This document shows, piece by piece, positions 53,483-61,239 of a stretch of DNA of 61,354 nucleotides. Position 1 is the stretch's first letter; each line of letters opens with the position of its first letter. Both the position numbers and the translations under genes were made by a program. The DNA comes from an uncultured Chloroflexales bacterium (lineage in GTDB: Bacteria; Chloroflexota; Chloroflexia; Chloroflexales; Chloroflexaceae): positions 1 to 61,354 of the forward strand of contig CAKZSI010000055.1 of the NCBI GenBank assembly GCA_937918935.1, written 5' to 3'. A model generated the notes under the pieces. It was not told the origin of the DNA and ran no database searches. It worked only from the letters and a program-made list of their open reading frames with translations.

Positions 53483-53511
53483 ATTATAGAACCGGGGCAG
53501 GGGCGAGTCAA
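53483..53511 (-). promoter_or_regulatory. Promoter of SWIM gene leader
   Basis: On the minus strand, TTGACT (53511-53506), 17-bp spacer, TATAAT (53488-53483). Start near 53476. It is one of the best promoter matches in the window. Confidence 0.82.
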
Positions 53512-53620
53512 GGGAAATCCTGCGCCGGTTCGGAGAGGCGTTTCAGCGCGCTACAACGCGCTGCAAGGCGCCTGGCGCGCCTCGTGGTGAGAGTGGAGAT
53601 TTCTTAAGCCAGGGTAGTGC

Positions 53621-54424
53621 TCACCCGGTGCGCATCCGCGCCGCCAGGCTCAAGATGCGCTGGCCATACTCGGTACCGGGCACGGCCCAGCGTCCGTTCA
53701 GGTCGGTGATGGTCAGCGCGACCCCACGGTTGGCAGGAGAAAGGCCGCGCACCTCCAGGGCGTAGGCGACCAACTCCTGCTGGCAGGGTGTGCCGAAGCC
53801 GGCAGGCAGCGCGTAGGCCAGCAGGCGCCCCAGGTGTGCCCGGACGGAGTCGCTGTCCCAGGCGGCAAAACTGGCCCCCTCGCGCCAGACCAGGCCGTCC
53901 CAGGCCCAGTTGCGTCCGGGCGGATACTCGGGTGAGCCGGGGATGGTCGCGCCGGTTACGGCGATGCCGGCGGGGTTGCGGCGGGGCCGGGCGCACCACC
54001 AGGAGGTCAGGCTGCCGGTTTCGTGGGCGCATTGGGCCAGGGCCAGGAACCAGTCCACGCCCGCCTCGGTCCCGATCCGGGCATAGGCTCCCACAATCGA
54101 CGTGATGTCGTAGAGGGTATAGAGTGTGGAGCGGGCGGCGAACCAGGCGATGGCCTGTTCAGCCGTCCCCGAGGGCGGCGCCAGCAAATAGCCGCTCTCG
54201 TTGGCCCAGACGCCTGGATCGGTTGGGAGCGGGGGTGGCGGCTCTGGAATGGGATCGGGCGACGGCTCAGGAACAGGCTCGGGTGGTGGTTCCAGGCCAC
54301 TGACCAGGGGGAGGTAGATCTGGAACGGGGACTCCTGAGCGCAAACGGGACGCGCGCCGGCAAGCGTAACAACCGTGGCGCCCAGCAGGTGCAAGAGGCG
54401 TCGGCGAGAGAGCATGGCCTTCAT
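53621..54424 (-). CDS. Secreted glucosaminidase-domain protein
   Basis: 267-aa exported cell-wall hydrolase. A signal sequence starts MKAMLSRRRLLHLLGATVVTLAG with paired arginines and ends near VCA-QES. A YLPLV motif (about 34-38) and a Pro/Glu/Asp-rich linker follow. The enzyme domain resembles mannosyl-glycoprotein endo-beta-N-acetylglucosaminidase (GH73-like), with the probable catalytic Glu in ALAQCAHETGSL. It would cut N-acetylglucosamine links in wall glycan. ATG 54424 is used; ATG 54415 is close. The open frame upstream is not homologous. Confidence 0.8.
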   Translation of the reverse strand: MKAMLSRRRLLHLLGATVVTLAGARPVCAQESPFQIYLPLVSGLEPPPEPVPEPSPDPIPEPPPPLPTDPGVWANESGYLLAPPSGTAEQAIAWFAARSTLYTLYDITSIVGAYARIGTEAGVDWFLALAQCAHETGSLTSWWCARPRRNPAGIAVTGATIPGSPEYPPGRNWAWDGLVWREGASFAAWDSDSVRAHLGRLLAYALPAGFGTPCQQELVAYALEVRGLSPANRGVALTITDLNGRWAVPGTEYGQRILSLAARMRTG

Positions 54425-54483
54425 TTTCTCCACGCGCACAAGCTGCGCTTGCGACCTACCATTGGGATAAGCACAGGGTTTTT

Positions 54484-54505
54484 CAGGGAGGGCCTGCCCT
54501 CCCTG
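54484..54505. repeat. Palindrome family B, perfect copy
   Basis: CAGGGAGGGC-CT-GCCCTCCCTG, 10-bp perfect arms, in the divergent region rather than after a stop codon, so this copy cannot be a terminator for either neighbour. Confidence 0.72.
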
Positions 54506-54675
54506 CCGCAACTTCAGTTGGGAGGCGCCTGACCGGCTGCCATGGTGGCGCGCTGGCGGCAACCCGGTGCGCTACGGGGCACCTATTGGGTTTAACGTGC
54601 CTGATGGGTCTGTTCGGCGTTTATGAAGATGACAGGATGGTGGCACTCCCGGGGCAACCGAACCTGTGCAAAGAC

Positions 54676-54704
54676 TTGACAAGACCTGATAATGAGTGTA
54701 TACT
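54676..54704 (+). promoter_or_regulatory. Promoter of TetR-efflux operon
   Basis: TTGACA (54676-54681), 17-bp spacer, TATACT (54699-54704). A near-perfect promoter with a start near 54711, right at the first operator-like site. Confidence 0.85.
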
Positions 54705-54710
54705 CTTCCT

Positions 54711-54765
54711 GACCGGTCGGTAAAGGTGCGAAATATTTTGGCTTCTTTTGCTTACTGACCGTTCA
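54711..54765 (+). promoter_or_regulatory. Two TetR operator-like sites
   Basis: GACCGGTCGGT (54711-54721) and CTGACCGTTCA (54755-54765) share the GACCG core typical of TetR-family operators. They lie at the start point and in the leader just before the TetR start, fitting autoregulation. Confidence 0.5.
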
Positions 54766-54776
54766 TACAGGATCAT

Positions 54777-55508
54777 ATGGTGCAAGATCTCGAACCCATC
54801 AGCAGCCCCACGGCGGTGAAGATCGTTGACGCCGCCAGTCACCTCTTTATGCAGCGGGGCTATAAGGCTGTCTCGATTAACGATATCATCCGTGCCGCGG
54901 ATGTGACCAAGCCAACTCTGTACTACTACTTCGCCGACAAAGAGGAACTGTTCGTTCAGATGGGGCTGCGGGTGCTGCAAGAGGTGGGCGCCCGCCTCAC
55001 TGCTGCGGCCAATGCTCCCGGCGGGACAGTTGCCCGCCTGCGCGCCCTTGCTGCCGTGTTGATGGACGACCGCGACCGTGATATGCGCATGATGCGCCAT
55101 GAGATGGCCGAGCATCTGGGGCCGGCCAATCGCAACCGGCTGGCGCGGGCCTTTTTCACGCACCTCTTCCGCCCCATTCTGGCCGTGATGGAGGAGGGCG
55201 TGGCCGAAGGGACGCTCGGGCATTTCGCGCCGGTGACCCTGGCTAACCTGTTCCTCAGCGTGTCCGAGGCCTGCCAGGAGTTTTCCGGCGAGAGCCGGAT
55301 GGTCGCCTGGGCTGCTGAGAGCGGCATTCCCGTGCACATTAGTCCGATCTCTACCGAGGAGACGGTGGATCTGTTTCTGTACGGTGTTGCAGCGTCAGGG
55401 CGCCGTGGCGCCCCGGACGCTACCGAGATGCATGAGGCGCATAGTGAGAGAGCGTCGAGAGGGTCTGGGAGGCTGGCGCCCTCCCAGGAACACCCGTATG
55501 AAGCCTGA
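54777..55508 (+). CDS. TetR family transcriptional regulator
   Basis: 243-aa repressor. The N-terminal HTH reads KIVDAASHLFMQRGYKAVSINDIIRAADVTKPTLYYYFADKEELFVQM, and residues about 70-210 form the helical ligand-binding domain. It probably represses the promoter at 54676 and the efflux genes that follow, with release by the exported compound. The last 40 residues or so (from about ASGRRGAPD) are low in family similarity; the DNA there contains a family B palindrome (55465-55487), so the natural end may once have been earlier. A 152-bp gap separates it from the next gene. Confidence 0.88.
   Translation: MVQDLEPISSPTAVKIVDAASHLFMQRGYKAVSINDIIRAADVTKPTLYYYFADKEELFVQMGLRVLQEVGARLTAAANAPGGTVARLRALAAVLMDDRDRDMRMMRHEMAEHLGPANRNRLARAFFTHLFRPILAVMEEGVAEGTLGHFAPVTLANLFLSVSEACQEFSGESRMVAWAAESGIPVHISPISTEETVDLFLYGVAASGRRGAPDATEMHEAHSERASRGSGRLAPSQEHPYEA
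55465..55487 (+). repeat. Palindrome family B inside the TetR reading frame
   Basis: CTGGGAGG-CTGGCGC-CCTCCCAG within the last 50 bases of the coding region. It is the only A, B or C element found inside a recognised coding sequence in this window. Confidence 0.7.
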
Positions 55509-55536
55509 CATAATCAACGTCCGGTGGAAGGGCATG

Positions 55537-55555
55537 GGGGAAACCAGGTTTCTCT
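55537..55555. repeat. Palindrome family A, copy 11
   Basis: GGGGAAACCAGGTTTCTCT, between the TetR and membrane-fusion genes, 50 bp after the B element at 55465. Confidence 0.6.
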
Positions 55556-55660
55556 GCCCGCCGAGAGGGTCCAGGAGGAAGTTCCCTCCCACCAACACGC
55601 TTACGTGACGGTGCGCGCGCAGCGCGTGACCGGCCGACACAGACACACATTGAAAGGAAC

Positions 55661-57424
55661 ATGCATTCTATGACCACGGTTCCACAGTCTCGACCGGGCG
55701 GCCTGCGTCGCCCGACCTTTGCCGCGATTATCGCTCTGATCCTGCTGCTGGCCGTCGCCGGCACCTTCGCCTTCCGCGCCTTCACCGGCGCGCGGGCCAA
55801 TCCCCTGGCCGACGCCACGCTTGTCCCTGTAAACCGGAGCGACCTGGTGCTGGGGGTGAGCGCCACCGGGCGGGTTGAGCCGCGCGTCCAGGCCGAACTC
55901 TCCTTCCCCACCGCTTCGGGGCGCGTCGCCGAGGTGCTGGTTGTCGAAGGCGATACGGTCAAGGCCGGTGACGTGCTGATCAAGCTCGATAGCCGCCAGC
56001 AAGCTGCCGCCCGCGCCGCCGCTGCTGCCAACCTCGCGGCGGCCCAGGCCGACCTGCAAGCCCTGCGCGAGGGCGCCACCCCCGAGCAGATCGCCGAGGC
56101 TCGCGCCCAGGTCCGCGCTGCTCAGGGCAATCTGGCCCAGACCCAGGGCAGCGTTACTGATGCCGACATCGCCGCCGCCCGCGCCGCTGTGGAAGAGGCC
56201 CGCGCCCGCCTGGCCGTGCTTGAGGCCGGGGCAAAGAGCGATGCCCGCACTCGCGCCGAGACGGCCCTCGCCGAGGCCCGCGCCGAGCTTGACCGCCAGC
56301 GCGCGGCTCTCGCCAGCGCCAAAGAGCAGGCTCGCCTGAACGTCGAGGCCGCCGCCAACACGGTGCGCAACGCCCAGAGCGCCTATAGCACCGCCTTCTG
56401 GGACCTTGAGCACGTGCGCAAGAACGGCACCGACCCGCGCACCGGTCGCTCGCTGAACGATTTCCAGAAGCAGGATTTCCAGGTCGCCTTTGACCAGGCT
56501 TCCCGGAACCTGGCCGATGCCGAGGCCGCTCTGCAACAGGCTCAGACCGCGTATGAGACCGCGGTCCAGAACGAAATCAGCGGTCTGCAAACTGCCGAGG
56601 CTCGCGTGCGCGCCGCCCAGGCCGACCTGGATACGCTGATCGCCGGCGCCGATGCCGACGACCTGGCCGCGGCCCGCGCGCAACTCGCCCGCGCCCAGGC
56701 CGAGCTTGCCCGCCTGACCGGAGCCCAGCGCGCTGGCGCCGTCGCCGCCCAGCAGGCCAACCTCGAGGCGGCCCGTGCGCGCCTGGAACAACTGACTGCC
56801 GATCCGACCACCAGCGACCTGGCCCGCGCCGAGGCCCGCGTGGCTCAGGCCCAGGCCCAGCTCGACCAGGCCCAGGTGGCCCTCGACGATCTCACCCTGC
56901 GCGCCCCCTTCGATGGCGTGGTCGCCAGTGTCAACGTCGCCCCCGGTGAGAGCGTCGGCCCTGCTGCCCCCATCGTTCTGATTGACATCAGCCGCTTCCT
57001 GGTCAAGGTGACGGTTGATGAGGTGGATATTGCCCGTGTCCAGCCCGGCCAGCCGGTTGAGGTGCTGGTAGACGCCCTGGGCCAGACCCTGCCCGGCACG
57101 GTGCTGCGCCTGGAGCCGTTACCGCGCAACGACAGCGGCGTGACCGCCTACCAGGTCACCGTCGAGATCGACCCGGCCGGCGTCGCCATCAAGCCCGGCA
57201 TGACCGCCAGCGCCACCATCGTCGCTGAGCGCCGCGACGATGCCCTCAGCGTGCCCCTGGCCGCCGTGCGCAGCGTTGATGGCAAGAGCGTGGTGAGCGT
57301 GGTTGTGGGCGAAGGCAACGAGCGCCGTATTGAGGATCGCGTTGTCGAGACCGGTCTGCGCGCCGGTGATCGAATCGAGATCCGCAGCGGCCTCGCCGAA
57401 GGCGAGCAGATTGTCATTCGCTAA
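55661..57424 (+). CDS. MacA/HlyD-like membrane fusion protein with long coiled coil
   Basis: 587-aa periplasmic-adaptor type protein. One membrane helix (about 20-38), then the first beta-barrel/lipoyl half (NPLADATLVPVNRSDLVLGVSATGRVEPRVQAELSFPTASGRVAEVLVVEGDTVKAGDVLIKLD), a very long Ala/Glu/Gln-rich coiled coil (about 105-410), the second lipoyl half (LTLRAPFDGVVASVNVAPGESV) and a C-terminal barrel. It would bridge the ABC permease encoded downstream to the cell surface. The coiled coil is longer than in E. coli MacA. ATG 55661 is used; ATG 55670, better spaced from aaagga, is possible. Confidence 0.88.
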   Translation: MHSMTTVPQSRPGGLRRPTFAAIIALILLLAVAGTFAFRAFTGARANPLADATLVPVNRSDLVLGVSATGRVEPRVQAELSFPTASGRVAEVLVVEGDTVKAGDVLIKLDSRQQAAARAAAAANLAAAQADLQALREGATPEQIAEARAQVRAAQGNLAQTQGSVTDADIAAARAAVEEARARLAVLEAGAKSDARTRAETALAEARAELDRQRAALASAKEQARLNVEAAANTVRNAQSAYSTAFWDLEHVRKNGTDPRTGRSLNDFQKQDFQVAFDQASRNLADAEAALQQAQTAYETAVQNEISGLQTAEARVRAAQADLDTLIAGADADDLAAARAQLARAQAELARLTGAQRAGAVAAQQANLEAARARLEQLTADPTTSDLARAEARVAQAQAQLDQAQVALDDLTLRAPFDGVVASVNVAPGESVGPAAPIVLIDISRFLVKVTVDEVDIARVQPGQPVEVLVDALGQTLPGTVLRLEPLPRNDSGVTAYQVTVEIDPAGVAIKPGMTASATIVAERRDDALSVPLAAVRSVDGKSVVSVVVGEGNERRIEDRVVETGLRAGDRIEIRSGLAEGEQIVIR

Positions 57425-57466
57425 GCAAACGCCGGACGTTCGAGCGCCCGTAGCCTCCACGGGCAG

Positions 57467-57495
57467 GTATGGGGAAACCTGCTTTCCCCATACCA
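57467..57495. repeat. Palindrome family A, copy 12
   Basis: GGTATGGGGAAA and TTTCCCCATACC, 12-bp perfect arms around CCTGC. First of three A elements in the 203-bp gap between the fusion protein and ATPase genes. Confidence 0.8.
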
Positions 57496-57516
57496 GTACC
57501 CGGCAGGTCGGAGCGT

Positions 57517-57535
57517 GGGGAGACCCGGTTTCCCC
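57517..57535. repeat. Palindrome family A, copy 13
   Basis: GGGGAGACCCGGTTTCCCC, preceded by CCGGCAGGTCGGAGCGT. Confidence 0.72.
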
Positions 57536-57586
57536 ACTCCTCATTAACGGGTGATGAAAAGCCTGCACCCCGGCAGGCCGGGGCAC

Positions 57587-57605
57587 AGGGAAACCCGGTT
57601 TCCCT
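57587..57605. repeat. Palindrome family A, copy 14
   Basis: AGGGAAACCCGGTTTCCCT, perfect, preceded by CCGGCAGGCCGGGGCAC, 22 bp before the ATPase start. Confidence 0.75.
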
Positions 57606-57627
57606 CTACATAACGGAGCACTGTGCC

Positions 57628-58428
57628 ATGCACACCGACTATAGAACCAGACCGATCGTCCAGATCGAACATATGGTCAAAGAGTTTCCCACCGGCGATG
57701 GCGTCTTCCGCGCCCTTGACGATGTTTCGCTGCAGGTTGACCAGGGCGAAATGGTTGCCATCATGGGTCCGTCAGGCTCAGGCAAGAGCACGCTGATGAC
57801 CCTGATCGGTCTGCTCGACACGCCCACCAGTGGACGCTACGTGCTCGACGGCGAGGATGTCAGCGGCCTCACCCGCCTGGAACAGTCCCGCGTGCGGAAC
57901 CGCAAGCTCGGCTTCGTCTTCCAGAACTTCAACCTGCTGCCCCGCCTCACCGCCCTGCAAAACGTGGAACTACCCCTGGTCTACGGGCGCGTGGACGGAC
58001 GGCGGCGGCGTGAACTGGCCCGCGCGGCGCTGGAGGCGGTGGGCCTGGGGGCCAAAGTTGACAATCTGCCCAACACCCTCTCGGGCGGCCAGAAGCAGCG
58101 CGTCGCCATCGCCCGCGCCCTGGTCCACAACCCGGCGATCATCCTCGCCGACGAACCCACCGGCGCCCTCGACACTCGCACCGGCGCCGAGATTATGGCC
58201 CTCTTCCGTGAGTTGAACCGTGAACAGGGCCGGACAATCATCATCGTGACCCACGACCCGGAGATCGGACGGCACATGGATCGGGTAATCGGTCTGCGCG
58301 ACGGGCGCCTAGCCGAGAACATTCTGAGCGAATACTACGGCGTCGAGGTGTTTGAGCGCGTCGAGCGTGAGCACGGCCTGGAGCCGGTGCCGGTTCCCGC
58401 GCGCCGCCGCGAGGCTGATCAGGAGTAG
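57628..58428 (+). CDS. MacB/LolD-like ABC transporter ATPase
   Basis: 266-aa ATPase that powers the neighbouring permease. Walker A is GPSGSGKST (about 51-59), the signature is LSGGQKQRVAIARALVHNP, Walker B is ILADEPTGALD and the H-loop is VTHDPEIG; all look intact. The N-terminus is QIEHMVKEFPTGDGVFRALDDVSLQV. ATG 57628 is chosen because acggag lies about 10 nt upstream; the longer frame runs through the A repeats. It begins 9 bp before the permease gene. Confidence 0.93.
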   Translation: MHTDYRTRPIVQIEHMVKEFPTGDGVFRALDDVSLQVDQGEMVAIMGPSGSGKSTLMTLIGLLDTPTSGRYVLDGEDVSGLTRLEQSRVRNRKLGFVFQNFNLLPRLTALQNVELPLVYGRVDGRRRRELARAALEAVGLGAKVDNLPNTLSGGQKQRVAIARALVHNPAIILADEPTGALDTRTGAEIMALFRELNREQGRTIIIVTHDPEIGRHMDRVIGLRDGRLAENILSEYYGVEVFERVEREHGLEPVPVPARRREADQE

Positions 58429-58437
58429 ATTCGAGAG

Positions 58438-59688
58438 ATGATCAAAGAACAGATCGGCATGGCCCTCGATAGCCTCAGGGCCAACAAGTTTCGCTCGCTG
58501 CTCACCATGCTCGGCATCATCATCGGCGCCGGCACCCTGGTGGCCGTGCTCTCCCTGGGCAACGCCCTCCAGAGCAGCGTCTTCGAGCAATTCGTGGACC
58601 TGGGCACCCGGCGTATCGCTGTGGAGCCTGGCGACCCCAGGGCCAAAGGCGCCCGCGACGTGCCCGGCTACGGTCTACTCTCGGTGCAGGACTACCGGGC
58701 GCTGGCTGACATGGCCGAATCGCGGCCCGACCTCTTCCGCGCAGTGGTGCCCGAGGTGGCAGTAAACACCCAGGTGCGTGCGGGCGCCGTGGCCGTTCAG
58801 GCGTTGCTCGTCGGCACAACCGAGGAATACCCCCAGGTCCAGACGGTGCCGATGCTGGCCGGACGCTTCCTCACCGCTGCTGACGAGGCCGATGGCGCGC
58901 GTGTGGGGGTGCTGGGCTATCTGGTAGCCCGCGACCTGTTCGGCGCCGAGCCGGAGGCGCTGCGGGCCGCCGTGGGTCGCACGGTGGAGATCAACGGCCA
59001 GCCGCTGACAATTATTGGTGTAATTGATGACAATGGCGGCCCCTTCTCCACCGACGGGCGCGTGTTCGCCCCGGTAAGTACGGTGCGGCTGCGCCTGGTA
59101 GGGAATCTGGACCTTCCGGGCCGCGGGTTGCGGGTGAGCAGCGTGTTGCTGGGCATTACCAGCGAGAAAGTGGTGGACCCGGCTGAGGAGGCGATCGTGT
59201 CTACGCTGCGGGCCACCCGCGGCGTCCCCGACGGGGCGATCAACGATTTCGAGGTGCGCACGCCCACGCAGGCCCTCAACGTGCTGCGGGGCATTAACGG
59301 GGCCATTACCGGCTTCATCGCCATCGTGGCCGGCATCAGCCTGGTCGTGGGCGGCATCGGCATCATGAACATTATGCTGGTGGCCGTCACCGAGCGCACC
59401 CGCGAGATCGGCGTTCGCAAGGCCCTCGGCGCTTCCGACGGCGACGTGCTCGGCCAGTTCGTGCTCGAGGCCCTGGCCCTCAGCCTGGTCGGCAGCCTGA
59501 TTGGCATCGCTGGCGCAATCGGCATCGTGCTGCTCATTGGCGCGGCAGCGGGCATCGGCGCGCAGATCTCCTGGAGCGCCGTGGCCATTGCCCTGGCCTT
59601 CGCCTCGCTGATCGGCATCGGTTTCGGCTTCTACCCCGCCCGCCGCGCAGCGATGCTGCAACCCATCGAGGCCCTGCGGTACGAGTAA
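58438..59688 (+). CDS. MacB-like ABC permease
   Basis: 416-aa permease with one N-terminal helix (LLTMLGIIIGAGTLVAVLSLGNA), a large outer domain (about 50-270) and three C-terminal helices (about 285-410) with the FtsX-like GGIGIMNIMLVAVTERTREIGVRKALGAS. Together with the fusion protein and ATPase it forms a MacAB-type exporter controlled by TetR. In a lineage without a TolC-type outer membrane channel it probably exports directly to the outside. Confidence 0.92.
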   Translation: MIKEQIGMALDSLRANKFRSLLTMLGIIIGAGTLVAVLSLGNALQSSVFEQFVDLGTRRIAVEPGDPRAKGARDVPGYGLLSVQDYRALADMAESRPDLFRAVVPEVAVNTQVRAGAVAVQALLVGTTEEYPQVQTVPMLAGRFLTAADEADGARVGVLGYLVARDLFGAEPEALRAAVGRTVEINGQPLTIIGVIDDNGGPFSTDGRVFAPVSTVRLRLVGNLDLPGRGLRVSSVLLGITSEKVVDPAEEAIVSTLRATRGVPDGAINDFEVRTPTQALNVLRGINGAITGFIAIVAGISLVVGGIGIMNIMLVAVTERTREIGVRKALGASDGDVLGQFVLEALALSLVGSLIGIAGAIGIVLLIGAAAGIGAQISWSAVAIALAFASLIGIGFGFYPARRAAMLQPIEALRYE

Positions 59689-59723
59689 GGGCCTCTTCGC
59701 ATGGCCGGGGTATCCGAAGACTC

Positions 59724-59748
59724 TCTGGGAGGGCGCAGCCCTCCCAGA
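59724..59748 (+). repeat. Palindrome family B, perfect 11-bp copy
   Basis: TCTGGGAGGGC and GCCCTCCCAGA around GCA, 36 bp after the permease stop. Possible terminator between convergent genes. Confidence 0.78.
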
Positions 59749-59766
59749 CCCCCCATATGCTGCCAC

Positions 59767-61239
59767 TCAGATCACCATCGAAACGTACTTCTCTTCCAGA
59801 TATTCATGAATCCCCGTCGGCCCGCCCTCGCGCCCGAGGCCGCTCTGCTTGTAGCCGCCGAAGGGCGCCTGGGCCGTGGAGGGGATGGGGTCGTTGATGC
59901 CGACGATGCCATACTCCAGACCCTCGGCCATGCGCCAGGCTCGCCCCAGGTCGCGGGTGAAGCAATACGCCGCCAGGCCGTAGGGCGTGGCGTTGGCCTG
60001 CTGCAGCACTTCCTCCTCGCTGTCGAAGGGGATCAGCGGGGCCACCGGGCCGAAGGTCTCCTCGCGGGCCACCAGCATCTCCGCACGGACATTGGCGAGC
60101 ACCGTGGGCGTCCAGAAGTTGCCCGTGCGCCCCTCGGCGTAGGGGCCGCCGCCGGTGAGCAGGGCCGCGCCCCCGGCCAGGGCGTCGGCGACGTGGCGCT
60201 CCACCTTGGCGCGGGCCTGCGCGTCAATCAGCGGGCCGATCACTGTGGCCGGGTCCAGCCCGTTGCCCACCCGCAAGGCGGCCACCTGTTCGGCGAAAGC
60301 CGCGGCGAAGCGTTCGTAGATCGGGCGCTCAACAAAGATCCGGTTAGCGCACACGCAGGTCTGCCCGGCGTTGCGGAACTTGGAGGCGATCGCCCCGCGC
60401 ACGGCGCTGTCCAGGTCGGCGTCGGCGAAGACGATGAAGGGCGCGTTGCCTCCCAGTTCGAGCGAGAGGCGCTTTACCGTATCCGCCGACTGGCGGATCA
60501 ACAGCTTGCCGACTTCGGTGGAGCCGGTGAAGCTCACCTTGCGCACGCGCTCGTCGGCGAAGATCGTCTCCGCGAAAGGAACCGGGTCCCGACAGGTTAC
60601 AATGTTCAGCACCCCGGCGGGCAGTCCGGCGTCCAGGAAGATGCGCCCCAGTTCCAGGGCCGAGAGGGGCGTCTGTTCGGCGGGTTTGACGATGGCCGTG
60701 CAGCCCGCGGCCAGGGCCGGGCCGAGCTTGCGGGTGATCATGGCGCCGGGGAAGTTCCAGGGGGTGATCAGGGCTGCGATGCCCACCGGTTGCCGTAACA
60801 ACAGCAGGCGCTTGCCAGGCATGCTGGCGGGGATGGTCATGCCATAGATACGCTCGGCCTCGCCAGCGAACCAGGTGAGGAAGCTGGCGGCGTAGGCGAT
60901 CTCGCCGCGGGCCTCGACCAGGGGTTTGCCCTGCTCCAGGGTCATGATCGTCGCCAGGCGCTCCTGCTGCTCGAGCATGAGCGCAGCGGCCCGGCGCAGC
61001 ACCGCTGCGCGGGCGGGCGCCGGTGTTGCCGCCCAGGCCGGGAAGGCCGCCGCCGCGGCCTCGATGGCCGCACGGGTCTCCTCGGCGCCCCCATCGGCCA
61101 CCTCGGCGAGCCGCGCGCCCGTCGCGGGGTTGGTCACGGAAAAGGTTCTGGCCGTGTGCTGCCAGGCGCCGCCGATCAACAGGCCCCGGGCGGCGTTGCC
61201 CAGGAGCTGGGCGGCAAGGGTGTCCGGGTCAATCGACAT
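59767..61239 (-). CDS. gabD: NAD(P)-dependent succinate-semialdehyde dehydrogenase
   Basis: 490-aa aldehyde dehydrogenase superfamily enzyme of the GabD type, which oxidises succinate semialdehyde to succinate at the end of GABA breakdown. Key segments are ITPWNFPGAMITRKLGPALAAGCTAIVKPAEQTPLSAL (NAD binding), VSFTGSTEVGKLL, ELGGNAPFIVFADADLDSAVRGA (catalytic Glu region) and FRNAGQTCVCANRIFV (catalytic Cys near 291). ATG 61239 is supported by aaggagga about 4 nt upstream. No aminotransferase lies beside it, so another small aldehyde could be the real substrate. Confidence 0.88.
   Translation of the reverse strand: MSIDPDTLAAQLLGNAARGLLIGGAWQHTARTFSVTNPATGARLAEVADGGAEETRAAIEAAAAAFPAWAATPAPARAAVLRRAAALMLEQQERLATIMTLEQGKPLVEARGEIAYAASFLTWFAGEAERIYGMTIPASMPGKRLLLLRQPVGIAALITPWNFPGAMITRKLGPALAAGCTAIVKPAEQTPLSALELGRIFLDAGLPAGVLNIVTCRDPVPFAETIFADERVRKVSFTGSTEVGKLLIRQSADTVKRLSLELGGNAPFIVFADADLDSAVRGAIASKFRNAGQTCVCANRIFVERPIYERFAAAFAEQVAALRVGNGLDPATVIGPLIDAQARAKVERHVADALAGGAALLTGGGPYAEGRTGNFWTPTVLANVRAEMLVAREETFGPVAPLIPFDSEEEVLQQANATPYGLAAYCFTRDLGRAWRMAEGLEYGIVGINDPIPSTAQAPFGGYKQSGLGREGGPTGIHEYLEEKYVSMVI

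Larger units (their letters stand above)
53297..53620. other. SWIM gene leader region
   Basis: 324 bp upstream of the SWIM gene. It holds its promoter (53483-53511), a 16-codon leader ORF (53385-53435) and a hairpin with T-run (53354-53397). The part from 53512 to 53620 has no feature that I can support. Confidence 0.65.
54425..54776. other. Divergent region, glucosaminidase and TetR genes
   Basis: 352 bp with no gene. It carries a family B palindrome (54484-54505), the TetR promoter (54676-54704) and two related operator-like sites (54711-54721 and 54755-54765). Confidence 0.6.
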
